Shown one piece after another: positions 40,509 through 51,106 of a stretch of 64,000 nt of DNA. The stretch covers positions 842,198 through 906,197 of the forward strand of contig NZ_JAOSLC020000002.1 in assembly GCF_026191475.2 (NCBI RefSeq), written 5' to 3'. The position numbers and the translations under genes are program-made. How positions within the stretch are numbered: the first letter of the stretch is position 1; every line of letters starts with the position of its first letter. Source of the stretch: Polaribacter ponticola (GTDB lineage: Bacteria; Bacteroidota; Bacteroidia; Flavobacteriales; Flavobacteriaceae). Under the pieces are notes generated by a model, which ran no database searches, was not told the DNA's origin, and saw only the letters and a program-made list of their open reading frames with translations.

Positions 40509-42730
40509 ATGAAAAAATCAATATTTTTATTTGCACTCTTAGTTAATAGTATTTATTCTTTTGGGCAAGAATTACCCTTTAAAAAGGTGGATTTATCAAA
40601 TGCTGTAGCACTTGAAAATCAAATGCAACAGTTGGCCGCATTATGTGATACTCAAAATTTATCTGAATTAGACTTATTTAAGTTTCAGTTAATTAAAGAA
40701 AACTACACAGATGCATTAAGTACTATAAAAAAAGAATAAAAGATACTCCAAAAGAAGAACGTGTTTATTTAGACCTGTATCTGCAATACGTAGAAGCTAA
40801 ATTAGCTAAGAATTTTATAAAAACATTTAAAAATTCTTATAAAAACTACTTAATTAAATCGGATGATATCTTTGTTATTAATTTAGATAAAACACTAATA
40901 CTTAGAGATGGTACGGATTATTTTATTTCTAATTTTAAAAATATTTATAATAATATTAAATCTAACAAAATTTCTAATGCTACTGCTCAAAACTTAATCA
41001 AAAAATATTTTTTGAATAAAGTTTATGCAGCAACTAGAGACATTTTCTTTGAGGAAATAGAACAAGACCACAAACGAAGATATAGTATAAATGACAGTAT
41101 TGTAATTCCGATGAAAGATGGTGCAGAAGTTTCAGTTGTTGTCGTAAAACGAAAAGGAACTTTATCAACAAAAAAAGCTGCAATATTAGCATCGTCAATA
41201 TATACAGGAACTAATGAGCCTTCTGCAATGTTAGCAGCATCCAAAGGATATATTGGAGTTATTGCTAACACAAGAGGAAAAAGATTGAGTAAAAGTGAAA
41301 TAAAACCTCTTGAATATGAACATACAGATGTATATGAAGTTATTGATTGGATAAGTAAACAAACTTGGTCTAATAAAAAAGTAGCAATGGTTGGCGGAAG
41401 TTATAATGGATTTACGCAATGGGCTTCGATGAAGCACAAAGTACATCCTGCATTAAAAACTATTGTACCAATGGTGGCAGTTGCTCCTGGAATTGATTAT
41501 CCGATGGAAAATAACATCCTACATAATTATTCATATTCTTGGAATTTTTATGTAACCAATAATAAATTTTTAGATTTTAAAGCTTCAAATGATTATAATC
41601 GTTGGAATACTTTAAAAAACACTTGGTACAAAACAGGAGTTGCATTTAACAAACTAGATAGTTTAGATGGTAAAGTAAATAAACTGTGGAATACCTATAT
41701 GCAGCATCCTAGTTATGATAATTTTTGGAAAAAAATGATTCCGTATAAACAAGAGTTTTCAAAAATTGACATTCCAATTTTAACAATTACTGGTTATTAT
41801 GATGACTCACAAAGAGGAGCAATGTATTATTTTAATGAGCATCATAAATATGCAAAAAATCCAAACCATTATTTAGTAGTTGGGCCTTATGATCATTGGA
41901 CGGCGCAAACAAAGCCTTTAGAAAATTTCAGAAACTATAAATTAGACAAATCTGCTTTGATAAATATTGATGAAGATCTTATTTATCAATGGTTTGATTA
42001 CATTTTAAAAGGAAAAGAAAAACCAAGTATTTTAAAAGACAAAGTGAATTTTCAGGTAATGGATACAGACAAGTGGATGCATAAACCTAGTTTAAATGCC
42101 ATGACAAATGACACGTTGAAGTTTCATTTAAACGCAACCAAAAAAGATAACTTTTTCTCTTTAAAACCGAAAGCGAATACTACAAAGGTTGATTTAATTA
42201 TTGACTTTAAAGATAGAAAAAGCATGAGTAATACTGATTATTATCCTTGGCCTTTAGAAAAAGACAACATCAACTTAAAAGATGGATTAATTTTTAAATC
42301 TGAAGGCTTACAAGAAGATGTAATTATGAACGGTTCATTTCTAGGAGACCTAGAATTTATTGTCAATAAAAAAGATGTAGACTATTCTGTTACTGTTTAT
42401 CAACTAACTCCAGAAAACAAATATTTTCACTTAAGTTATTATATTGGTAGAGCTAGTTTTGCTAAAGATAGAGAGCATAGAAATTTATTAATTCCAAATG
42501 AAAAAACGAGTATTTCTTTTGATAACTCGAAATTGGTTAGTAAAAAAATACAAAAAGGGAGCAAGATTGTAATTGTTGTAAATGTAAATAAAAACAACAA
42601 TTCTCAAATCAACTATGGTTCTGGAAAGGATGTAAACGTAGAAGATATAAAAGATGCTAACATACCTTTAAAAATAACTTTTACTGGAAACAGTAGTATT
42701 TCTTTACCAATTTGGAATTCTAAAAAATAA
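40509..42730 (+). pseudogene. CocE/NonD (S15) family hydrolase, one frameshift
   Basis: Pieces 40509-40739 and about 40735-42730 join by one base at the A7 run 40727-40733, giving about 740 residues with a signal peptide ('YSFGQ'). The catalytic module has 'PMKDGAEVSVVV', nucleophile 'GGSYNGFTQWA', acid 'GYYDDSQRGA' and histidine 'GPYDHW', then the C-terminal jelly-roll of X-Pro dipeptidyl-peptidase-like enzymes. An extra N-terminal helical region of about 170 residues precedes it. Expected periplasmic acyl hydrolase or peptidase. Confidence 0.8.
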
Positions 42731-42786
42731 AGCAAACTCCTATTTTAAAATTTTGACGAACAATTTTGCGTCATTTACCAAAACCT

Positions 42787-43332
42787 ATGTTAATAAAAAA
42801 ATATACTCCAAATTGGATTTCAGATTTTATGCATTTGAAGCTTGAAATTGAAAACGGTTTAAATGGAATTGAATATCAGATTGAACATGTTGGAAGTACA
42901 TCTATACCTAATTTAGATTCTAAAGCAATTATAGACATTGATATTATTTACGAAAACGAATCAGAATTTGAAAAAATTAAATCTGGACTAATTAAAATAG
43001 GGTATTATCATAACGGAAATCAAGGAATTGAAATGCGAGAGGTTTTTAAAAGAAATGCTGAATCATCTCATGGTGTTTTAGACACAATTACACATCATCT
43101 GTATGTTTGTATTAAAAATTGCGAACCTCTTCAAAGACACATTTTGATGCGTGATTTTTTACGTAAAAATGATTGGGCTAGATTGAAATATCAAGAAATG
43201 AAATATCAATTAGCGGAAAAAGCAAATCAGAATAAAAAACTGTATGATGGATTGAAAGAATTAAATGTGAATGAATTTATTGACGAAATTATAGCAATGG
43301 AAAAAACAAATTTAAGAAGTTCATACTCTTAA
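42787..43332 (+). CDS. GrpB/UPF0157 family nucleotidyltransferase-like protein
   Basis: 181 residues from ATG 42787; a TTG at 42766 is in frame. The family signature 'EHVGSTSIPNLDSKAIIDIDI' (quoted in part) contains the GS...D.D pattern of a nucleotidyltransferase fold, and 'HHLYVC' follows. Cytoplasmic; substrate unknown although some members are linked to coenzyme A metabolism. Followed by a CPBP gene. Confidence 0.85.
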   Translation: MLIKKYTPNWISDFMHLKLEIENGLNGIEYQIEHVGSTSIPNLDSKAIIDIDIIYENESEFEKIKSGLIKIGYYHNGNQGIEMREVFKRNAESSHGVLDTITHHLYVCIKNCEPLQRHILMRDFLRKNDWARLKYQEMKYQLAEKANQNKKLYDGLKELNVNEFIDEIIAMEKTNLRSSYS

Positions 43333-43356
43333 GTAGGGCTACAATAAATTATATTT

Positions 43357-44175
43357 ATGAAAAATATATTTACACCATCAATCACACAAAACAAAGCAGA
43401 AAAGAAAAGATATCGTTGGCAAACTGCTATAAGTGTGTTATTACTTTTTGTAGTAGGTTCGTTAATAAACATTCCTTTTAGTAGAGAGGTAAAACGATTA
43501 AATATTGAAGCAGGATCTCCCAACGTTCGTTTAAGTGATTCTGTTTTCGATGACGTGATAACTATTGGAGTTAGTAGTTTTATTTTAGGTGCAATTTTGG
43601 TGTTTATTGGGCTATGGGTTTCTGCTAAAACGAATCTTGGCACACCTATAATCGCTAGATGTTTTTCAAAGCATCGAGTTGCTAAATTAATTGATTTTAA
43701 GGCACTTTTATCTAGTGTTATTTTAGCTATAGTAGTTGCTATAATTCTATTAGGTTTATTTGAATTACAGAAAGAATTATATCCTGTAGTTGGGAAAATG
43801 TCTAGACCATCAAAACCTTTTTATGCGCTTGTTGCTTTTTCGGCAGGTATTAGTGAAGAAATAATGTTTCGATTAGGATTAATGTCATTAATAATAGCGA
43901 TTATACAATTCATAAAAAATGCAGATATCCCAACAAATAAAATGGTTTGGGCAGGAATTATTATTTCAGCAATGGTTTTTGGATTAATGCATCTTCCATT
44001 ATCAAAGAATTTTGTTGAATTAACACCTTTTTCAATAGCTGTAACTATGGTTGGAAATTTAATTACAGGATCTACTTTTGGATGGATATTTTGGAAAAGA
44101 GGTCTTTTAGTTGCAATTGTATCTCATATAGTATTTGATTTGGTTTTTCATGTTATTGGTACACCATTTACTTAG
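43357..44175 (+). CDS. CPBP-family intramembrane metalloprotease
   Basis: 272 residues with about eight membrane helices. The Abi/CPBP motifs are EExxxR as 'EEIMFR', FxxxH as 'FGLMH', and the late 'SHIVFD' histidine and aspartate. Such proteins cleave membrane or prenylated peptides, and some act in bacteriocin self-immunity. Inner membrane. No bacteriocin gene is next to it; the neighbours are GrpB and an esterase relic. Confidence 0.88.
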   Translation: MKNIFTPSITQNKAEKKRYRWQTAISVLLLFVVGSLINIPFSREVKRLNIEAGSPNVRLSDSVFDDVITIGVSSFILGAILVFIGLWVSAKTNLGTPIIARCFSKHRVAKLIDFKALLSSVILAIVVAIILLGLFELQKELYPVVGKMSRPSKPFYALVAFSAGISEEIMFRLGLMSLIIAIIQFIKNADIPTNKMVWAGIIISAMVFGLMHLPLSKNFVELTPFSIAVTMVGNLITGSTFGWIFWKRGLLVAIVSHIVFDLVFHVIGTPFT

Positions 44176-44201
44176 GATAGATATAATTAAAACTATAATT
44201 A

Positions 44202-44342
44202 TTGCTTTTAAAACTAACAGCTCTCAATGCAGCTGCATTTCAAGACAAAAAGACTCTAAACTTAGAATCTAAGACAATGTATAAAACAAGAGATTTCATG
44301 ATTCATCTTCCTGAAAGCTATTCAAAGAATAAATTCAAATAA
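44202..44342 (+). pseudogene. 5' relic of an esterase-family gene
   Basis: A 46-codon frame reads a signal-peptide-like start ('LTALNAAAFQ') and then 'YKTRDFMIHLPESYSKNKF', which lines up with the region 'REIQVHLPSNYKDS' of the esterase paralogues. It stops at TAA 44340-44342 and nothing of the rest follows. It starts from a non-ATG codon. Sixth trace of this family in the window. Confidence 0.55.
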
Positions 44343-44353
44343 ATAGAACAATA

Positions 44354-45803
44354 ATGAAATACAAATTAACTAAGAATATATTGGGAATTGCTTTTATCAT
44401 GTTTTTTATTTCATGTAATAAAAACAAAAAAATTATCTTAAAGTCTAATAAAAAAATTGTTCAAGTAAAAGTTAGTAATGAAAATAGATCATATAATTGG
44501 AATCTTAATAAGGCGTTAAACCCAGATGAGAATGAAATAACCCTTAGGAATAATGACAGTGTAAACGTTATGTATGTTTCAGATATAGATTCTATTAAGT
44601 TTAATGTGAAAAATGGGACTAAAATAAATTTTGATATTGTTGTATCAAAAGACACATTTAGTCAGCAAATACTAGGTATTCCATATATTCCAAAAGCAAA
44701 TTATTCTAACAAGTTTCAATCCAAAAAAAGGAAGAATAGATTTTTCTGTTCCTGAGCTCTATGAACTTGTTAATGTTGTTGTTGCTTTAACTAATAAAGG
44801 AATTGAAGATAAGGAAAGGGTAAATAAAAATACAGCGTATTATAAATCTGTGTTAGGTAATTTTTCAAGTTATAGAGATCATGATATTGTAGAGAGATTT
44901 AATAAATTTATTAATCAAAAACATGATTACTTTTTACGAACAAATGGTATTACTTATAATTTAGAATATAATAATAAAATTACAAAGAGTAATCAATATA
45001 ATAGAGCCGTTTATAACGATAAAAACCCTAATTATCTTTATCCATATTTAGAAGGGTTACAAGATTTTGCTGTAAAAACCAACTTCAAAAAATTTTATAA
45101 TAGTAATAAAGAGTATTACAGAAGCGTAGTTACAGAAATTAAAAGTGAAATTGACATTCCTAACATGTTAATATGGTTACAGGAAAATTTTCCTGATATA
45201 AAATATGAGTATCATAATATTATTGTATCACCATTAACAGGAAATACGCAGGGAATAATAATGTATGACAACAACAACTTTAAAGAATTACAAATTCATA
45301 TTGGTTTACCTCATGTTAATAATACTAAAGTTAGTAGGCAAAGTGAGCTTATTGTAAAAGGAGATATTATATTCTCAGAATTAAACCATGGATATTTAAA
45401 TAAAGAAGCAGATAAATATTTAAAAGAAATTAATAAAGCTCTCAACTCAAAAAGAAATTTACTAGTTACAAACAAATATGGTGTAGGCTATTATGGCAGA
45501 TCTTCTGAACTATTTAAAGAGTATATGAATTGGGGTTTAGTAGCACTAAGATATATAGACAATTGCCCAAAAGAAGATTTAGAGTTATTGATGGAAAAAA
45601 ATATAGCTTATATGAAAGAAAAAAGAGGTTTTAAAGTATACGATAAGTTCCAAAAAAATCTAGTTTCTCTTTATTTAAAACTTGATAAAAAAGAAACAGT
45701 TGCAGATTTATATCCACAAATAATTGAATGGTTTAGTAAATTGAAATCATTGGAAACTTCTGAACAATACTTAATTTTAGAAAAACAAAACAACAAAAAA
45801 TAG
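44354..45803 (+). pseudogene. DUF4932-domain lipoprotein, one frameshift
   Basis: Pieces 44354-44755 and about 44725-45803 connect by one base at the A7 run 44723-44729 ('KKGRIDFSVPELYELV'). The lipobox is in 'FFISCNKN'. The C-terminal half matches DUF4932 as I know it: 'SPLTGNTQG', 'IIFSELNHGYLNKEADKY', 'LFKEYMNWGLVALRY'. The HxxxxN and E positions hint at a metallopeptidase-like fold, but that is inference. Envelope-located. Confidence 0.7.
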
Positions 45804-46118
45804 TAGCATTTCTCTACCTGTTTAAAGACTTTAATCTCTTTTTAAAAAAATATTATTAGTACCTGTAATATTTGTAAAAAAAGGTTACTAAATAATAAAA
45901 GGAGCAATATCCTTAATCATTTTAAGTGCATAAAAACAACGATTCTAACACTTTAACTAACAAAACGAAACAGAAAACTTTATAAATAGGTTATAAATTA
46001 AACTTAAAAAATGCGTTTGTATACGTTTTTAACCTCTTTGTAATTACTAATCACTCGTTTGTCAATTAAATTTTAGAGATACTAATAGATATTATAATTT
46101 TGAACCATAATTAAATAT
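45804..46118. other. Intergenic region with promoter candidate
   Basis: 315 bases without ORF. TAATTTTG at 46095-46102 fits the Bacteroidota -7 box TAnnTTTG and lies 16 bases before the ATG at 46119. A small AAGGA / TCCTT hairpin is at about 45899-45914. Nothing else seen. Confidence 0.4.
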
Positions 46119-46928
46119 ATGAAAACTTACAAGTTATTAATCCCCATTGTAATTTTATGCTCACTATTCAATTCTTCCTGCACTACAGAAAACACAGAAA
46201 GCATTGAAAACAAAACATTTAACTTTAAAGGGAAAATTTTAGATGTACATAACATGCCTATTGAAAATGCTTCGATAGTTATTGGAGAAACTGAAGTATT
46301 TTCAGACGTAAATGGAAACTTCTACTTGAATGAGTTAGAAATATCTACAGACATAACAAAAGTAAAAGTTAAAAAAGAAGGATACATTAATGGCTTAAGA
46401 CTATTAAGTGAATTAGAAGAAGAAAATAATATTGAATTATCTTTACTTAATAAACTAACAACAAGTATTATAAATCCTTTTGGAGATACAATAATTCATC
46501 TTCTTGGGCATTTTAGTCTATTAATTTATGACGGCCATTTTATAAAAGAGGATGGTAGTATTGTTTCAGAATTAATATTCCCTATAACTCATCACATATT
46601 CCCTTCTAATCCAATTTTAAATACCGTAATACCAGGTAACTACGAAAACAACGAAGAGATATTTGGTTTAGCATATGTTAGTTTAGAAAGAGAAGAACAG
46701 ATTTTTGATCTTGCAGAGGGTAATTCTATTACTCTGCAATTTACAATAGAAGATTCAATGGTTTCAAATGCACCAGAAACTATAAATATATGGAACTTTA
46801 ATGAAGAAACCGGAGACTGGTTAGTTTTGGGGGAAGCAACCAAAGAATATATCCTTAGTGGAGATAAATGGATATATAGAGCTCAGGTTTCTTCATTTTT
46901 AAATCCTTGGTTTAAAATTAAAATATAG
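46119..46928 (+). CDS. Lipoprotein with carboxypeptidase-regulatory-like domain
   Basis: 269 residues. The lipobox is in 'LFNSSCTTE'. Residues about 35-105 form a CarboxypepD_reg/CNA-B-like beta-sandwich ('KGKILDVHNMPIENASIVIG', 'FSDVNGNFYLNEL', 'VKKEGYING'). The remainder contains 'LAEGNSITLQFTIED' and 'ETINIWNFNEETGDW', resembling extracellular beta-domains of adhesins and cell-surface proteins. Surface role inferred. The next gene is a leucine-rich-repeat lipoprotein. Confidence 0.7.
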   Translation: MKTYKLLIPIVILCSLFNSSCTTENTESIENKTFNFKGKILDVHNMPIENASIVIGETEVFSDVNGNFYLNELEISTDITKVKVKKEGYINGLRLLSELEEENNIELSLLNKLTTSIINPFGDTIIHLLGHFSLLIYDGHFIKEDGSIVSELIFPITHHIFPSNPILNTVIPGNYENNEEIFGLAYVSLEREEQIFDLAEGNSITLQFTIEDSMVSNAPETINIWNFNEETGDWLVLGEATKEYILSGDKWIYRAQVSSFLNPWFKIKI

Positions 46929-47082
46929 CATTAAAAATTTCTTTTTAAGTTTTTAGATAAAATATAACTACTAGAAATAAAGAAAATAGCATACCAAAAA
47001 ATAAATGGATAGAATTCATATACAATATCTTAAAAAAATTAATATAAAGTAAACATATTTCACAACTCAAAAAAAAAAAAAA

Positions 47083-47973
47083 ATGAAAAAAAGATTTATT
47101 TATTTCGCATTTATAATTATCGGATTATCAATTACTTCATGTACAAAAGATAAAGTAGATGAAATTCCAACTATAGATTATGTATTAATTCCAGATAATA
47201 AATTTGAAAAAATATTAATTGAAACAGGAATAGATTCTGATAATACTTTAAACGGAAAAGTATTAAACTCAGATGTAGAATTCGTTGAAAAATTAGAACT
47301 TAATAGTTCTCAAATTGATAATTTAACAGGAATAGAAGCATTTATCAATTTAAAGAGATTACACGCTGCTGGAAATAATATTGAATCAATCGATTTAAGC
47401 GGAAATACTTTACTGGATACACTCGATTTAGCTGGTAATGCTTTAGAAACTATAGACGTTTCTTTAAATACAAAATTAGTTTATGCTAATGTTTACGCTA
47501 ATTTATTAACCTCAACTTCTGGTTTTTCTAACGCAACTAATTTAGATTATTTAAGCTTATCTTTTAATTATTTAACAGAATTTACAATCGAAAACCCAAG
47601 TTTAAAAAGTTTATTAATTGACAACAACGACATTACAAGTTTCGATGCTTCATTAGCAACAAATTTAGAAGGCTTGTTAATTACTTCTAATAAACTAGAA
47701 ACTTTAGATTTATCAAATAATTTAAAGCTAAAAACATTACAAATTGCAGATAATAAGCTTACTGATTTAAGTTTAGAGTATAATAATAATTTAACCTACT
47801 TAAGTTGCTCATCGAACTTTTTAACTTCTTTAAATATTGATAATCTTATAAATTTAAACTTTTTATACGCACAGAACAATCCAGATTTAACTTGTATTAA
47901 AATTTCTAATACTCAGAATATACCAACTATAAGTTTGTCCGATTATCAAGAAGTAAATGCTAATTGTAACTAA
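47083..47973 (+). CDS. Leucine-rich-repeat lipoprotein
   Basis: 296 residues, paralogue of 35751. Lipobox in 'SITSCTKD', shared 'YVLIPDNKFEKILIETGIDS' element (quoted in part), about eight repeats ('IDLSGNTLL', 'LDLSNNLKL', 'LSLEYNNNL') and the same tail 'LSDYQEVNANCN'. The ATG is preceded by an uninterrupted run of 15 A's (47069-47083), a length that could vary and influence expression. Surface-anchored. Confidence 0.8.
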   Translation: MKKRFIYFAFIIIGLSITSCTKDKVDEIPTIDYVLIPDNKFEKILIETGIDSDNTLNGKVLNSDVEFVEKLELNSSQIDNLTGIEAFINLKRLHAAGNNIESIDLSGNTLLDTLDLAGNALETIDVSLNTKLVYANVYANLLTSTSGFSNATNLDYLSLSFNYLTEFTIENPSLKSLLIDNNDITSFDASLATNLEGLLITSNKLETLDLSNNLKLKTLQIADNKLTDLSLEYNNNLTYLSCSSNFLTSLNIDNLINLNFLYAQNNPDLTCIKISNTQNIPTISLSDYQEVNANCN

Positions 47974-47991
47974 TCATCAAAATAATTTGTA

Positions 47992-48719
47992 ATGAAAATT
48001 TTAGTAGTTGGAGCGAGCGGAGCAACAGGAATGCATGTAGTAGAGCAGCTTTTAAAGAAGGGACATAAAATTAAAATCGTTGTTAGGTCTATAAGTAAAC
48101 TCCCAGAAAATTGGATTTACAATTGTGATATTAGAATTACTATTGCAAGTATTTTAGAATTAAGTAAAGAAGAAATAAATTTACTAGTAAAAGATTGTGA
48201 TGCTGTTGTTTCTTGTTTAGGTCATAACTTAACCTGGAAAGGTGTTTATGGCCAACCAAGAATGTTAGTAAAAGATGCTGTAAAAAAATATGCAATGCTA
48301 TTATAGAAAACAAGCCTTTAAAGCAAGTTAAATTTGTATTAATGAATACGTCTGGCAATAGCAATAGAGACTTAAACGAGCCTATTTCATTTGCTCAAAA
48401 ATGTGTAATATCTATACTCCGTTTACTGTTACCACCACATGTAGATAATGAAAAAGCAGCAGATTATTTAAGAGTAAAAATTGGTCAAAATCATAAATTT
48501 ATTAATTGGTCTGTTGTAAGGCCAGATGGTTTAATAAACCAAGATATAGTTACCAAGTATGAGACATTCCCTTCTCCTACTCGAAGTGCCATTTTTAATG
48601 CAGGTAAAATAAGTCGTATTAATGTTGCTCATTTTATGGTAAATTTAATTCATAATGATATTTTATGGTATAATTGGAAAGGTCAAATGCCAGTTATTTA
48701 TAACAAAGATTCTGAGTAG
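47992..48719 (+). pseudogene. NAD(P)-binding SDR/NmrA-like protein, one frameshift
   Basis: Pieces 47992-48306 and about 48290-48719 join by adding one A at the A7 run 48282-48288. The Rossmann motif 'VVGASGATGMHVVEQ' is the atypical SDR (SDR_a5) GxxGxxG; later 'WSVVRPDGLI' and 'INVAHFMVNLI' are typical of that family. About 240 residues. Cytoplasmic oxidoreductase or sensor; substrate unknown. Confidence 0.75.
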
Positions 48720-48734
48720 TTTAAAAAAGTATTT

Positions 48735-50167
48735 ATGAAATATATTAAAAAGAGTATAAAAATATTTTTTTGCTTGCTTTCATTAATCGTTTTTACAATA
48801 ATCATTTTTCTTGCACTTGATGCAAAAAACACTTCCTACTTAAAAATTAAAAAAATTCTAAGTTAAATGTAAATACTTATTTGATTAAGAATATTAATGT
48901 GATACCGATGCATAAAGATACTGTTTTGGCAAATAAAACAATATTTGTACACAATGGTATTATTAAAAATATTGAGAGCAAAATTATAGTGGATGATATT
49001 GAAATAATTGATGGAAAGAATCAATTTATATCACCAGGATTAATAGATATGCATACACATTTATGGGACAAACAAGAACTAGGATTATACCTTGCAAATG
49101 GAGTTACTACTATTAGAAATCTTTGGGGATACTCTATGCATTTAAGGTTGAAGGATAAATTACAAAAAAATAAAATTATTGGGCCAATGTTATTTACTTC
49201 TAGTCCAAAACTTACTAGTAAAGATGACTTCGGAGATGATAAAGTACAAATAGAAACTAAAGAGGAAGCAAAAAAGTTAGTTATTGATTATAAACAAAGA
49301 GGTTTTGATTTTATTAAAATTTACGCTGGCATAAATGAAGATATTTATAAAACTATAATCAATCAATCTAAAAAATCTGGTATTTCTATAATTGCTCATC
49401 CTAGTAGAGAAATACCTTATTTAGATCAATTTAATTCTCAGGTTGCTAGTTTAGAACATGCCGAAGAAATTGTTCAACAAGCTCTTAACTACGAAATTGA
49501 TAGTTTAAAATTACCCCAAATAATTCAGAAATTTGTAGATTCAAAAAAATCTTTTTGTCCAACAATAACAGGCTTTTATAAAATCTATGAAATGTTAGAT
49601 AAAGGAGAAGAAGTTATAAATAATGGCGATATAAATTACATGAACCCTTTAATAAAAACTGTAGACAGTAAAGTACAATATAATAGATGGGCAAATGAAA
49701 AAACAAATAACAGTTCTATTACAGAAACTATTTATAAACAGCATTTATTTCATTTATATATCTTAAAAAAGATGAATGAAAAAGGCGTAAATATTATAAG
49801 TGGTACTGATTCCGGAATTGGAATTACAGTTCCTGGAGCTTCTATACACCAAGAACTTTCATTTTATAAAGAAGCAGGTTTAAGTAATTATGATGCTCTT
49901 AAAACCGCAACTATAAATCCTACTAAAACACACAAAGAGTTCGAGCAAATGGGATCTATACAAAAAGGTAAATTCGCTAACTTTATTGTGACTAAGAAAA
50001 ATCCTTTAGTAAATTTGAACGAGCTAAAAAAACCAGAATGGATAATGGTAAATGGTAGAAAAGTTGATAAAATAACTCTAAATAAATATTCTCAGAATGC
50101 AAAAAACAGAAACAATATGGTTGTTACTGCATTAAGATATCTTGAGTATTTATTGGTAGAAAGATAG
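48735..50167 (+). CDS. Amidohydrolase family protein with N-terminal anchor (frameshift near start)
   Basis: ATG 48735 gives a hydrophobic anchor ('IFFCLLSLIVFTIIIFLAL'). Adding or removing one base at the A7 run 48850-48856 joins it to the long frame that runs to 50167. Metal-site motifs of imidazolonepropionase-like amidohydrolases follow: 'MHTHLW', 'FIKIYAG' (candidate carbamyl-lysine), 'IIAHPS', 'LEHAEE' and 'GTDSGIG'. The final 'GKFANFIVTKKNPL' is the usual composite-barrel closing segment. Exported and membrane-tethered; substrate unknown. Confidence 0.8.
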
Positions 50168-50430
50168 TAAGATAAACTGTGTATTAAATTTATTCTATTT
50201 CGAAAATTTACTGAACGAAAATTTTGAAATTGACTTAATCTCTCTTCCTGCAACTGAAAACCTTAAAAACATTCGAAAAAAAATCATGTTTTTGAACACC
50301 AAATTCCGTATGCTTTAATTACCACATATCTAGGTATAACTAATAGTTCTACAAATAATTTATCATTTTATCATTTGTTAATGCAAACTTTATTCTAATA
50401 AAATAATTTTGCTTCATAAATATAAAAAAA
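50168..50430. other. Intergenic region with promoter candidate
   Basis: 263 bases without ORF. TAATTTTG at 50404-50411 fits the -7 box, 19 bases before the ATG at 50431; the nearest TTTG upstream (50374-50377) is a few bases too far. Confidence 0.35.
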
Positions 50431-51066
50431 ATGATAAAAAAAATTTATGCTATAGTTTTTGCTTTTACAAGCCTTACTCTATATAGTCAAAAAAGTAAAC
50501 ATTTAAGATTGTATGCAGATTTTGGTGTTCAATTTAACAATTCAGAATCTAGTTTTAATTCAAGTTTACCATCCAATTACTCACCGTTTCAAATTGGTGC
50601 TGGTAGTAGTTATAAACTTGGTTTTTTTTTAATAGGAACTGAATTTTATACATCTAAAAACAAATTAAATGACGAAATCTACAAATCAGATTATCGTGAA
50701 TTTACCTCAACAATATTTCTAGGTTTCGACTTATTAAGATCAACTAATTTTGCTATTGAACCTAGTATTGGTTTATCTATGACAAACAAAAGCCTCATCC
50801 TTTATAATTTCCAAGACATTAGCACACAATCTTTTAATACAGAGCAACTTGGTATTTCTCCCCGTATTTCATTCACAAAATTTAGCAGTAAAAATACTAG
50901 TATTGGACTTAAATTAGGATTCAATTATGCATTAAATAATTATGATTGGAACAATGGAATAGATAAATCAAAAACAAATTATTCAGTAAATAGACTAACC
51001 CCATTTTTACAATTAAGTTTTGGTGGTAAAATTAATTTATCAAAAAAACTAAAAGCTAAAAACTAA
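50431..51066 (+). CDS. Outer-membrane beta-barrel protein
   Basis: 211 residues with a signal peptide ending 'LTLYSQ'. The mature part is a series of amphipathic strands ('LRLYADFGVQFN', 'YKLGFFLIGTEFY', 'IGLKLGFNYALNNYDW') ending in 'RLTPFLQLSFGGKINL', the pattern of OmpA-like or PorT-like eight-strand barrels. No periplasmic domain. Function unknown. Confidence 0.75.
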   Translation: MIKKIYAIVFAFTSLTLYSQKSKHLRLYADFGVQFNNSESSFNSSLPSNYSPFQIGAGSSYKLGFFLIGTEFYTSKNKLNDEIYKSDYREFTSTIFLGFDLLRSTNFAIEPSIGLSMTNKSLILYNFQDISTQSFNTEQLGISPRISFTKFSSKNTSIGLKLGFNYALNNYDWNNGIDKSKTNYSVNRLTPFLQLSFGGKINLSKKLKAKN

Positions 51067-51106
51067 TCATAGTAACAATTTAAAAATAATCCAAAAACCA
51101 CATAAA

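Noticed and set aside
41023..41271. Minus-strand ORFs opposite the CocE-like and other genes (for example 172-384, 11307-11495, 17353-17631)
   Set aside because: They are shadows of well-supported genes on the other strand and read as low-complexity or unlikely protein.
43357..44175. Bacteriocin immunity locus
   Set aside because: CPBP proteins can be immunity factors, but no small leader peptide or bacteriocin transporter adjoins this gene.
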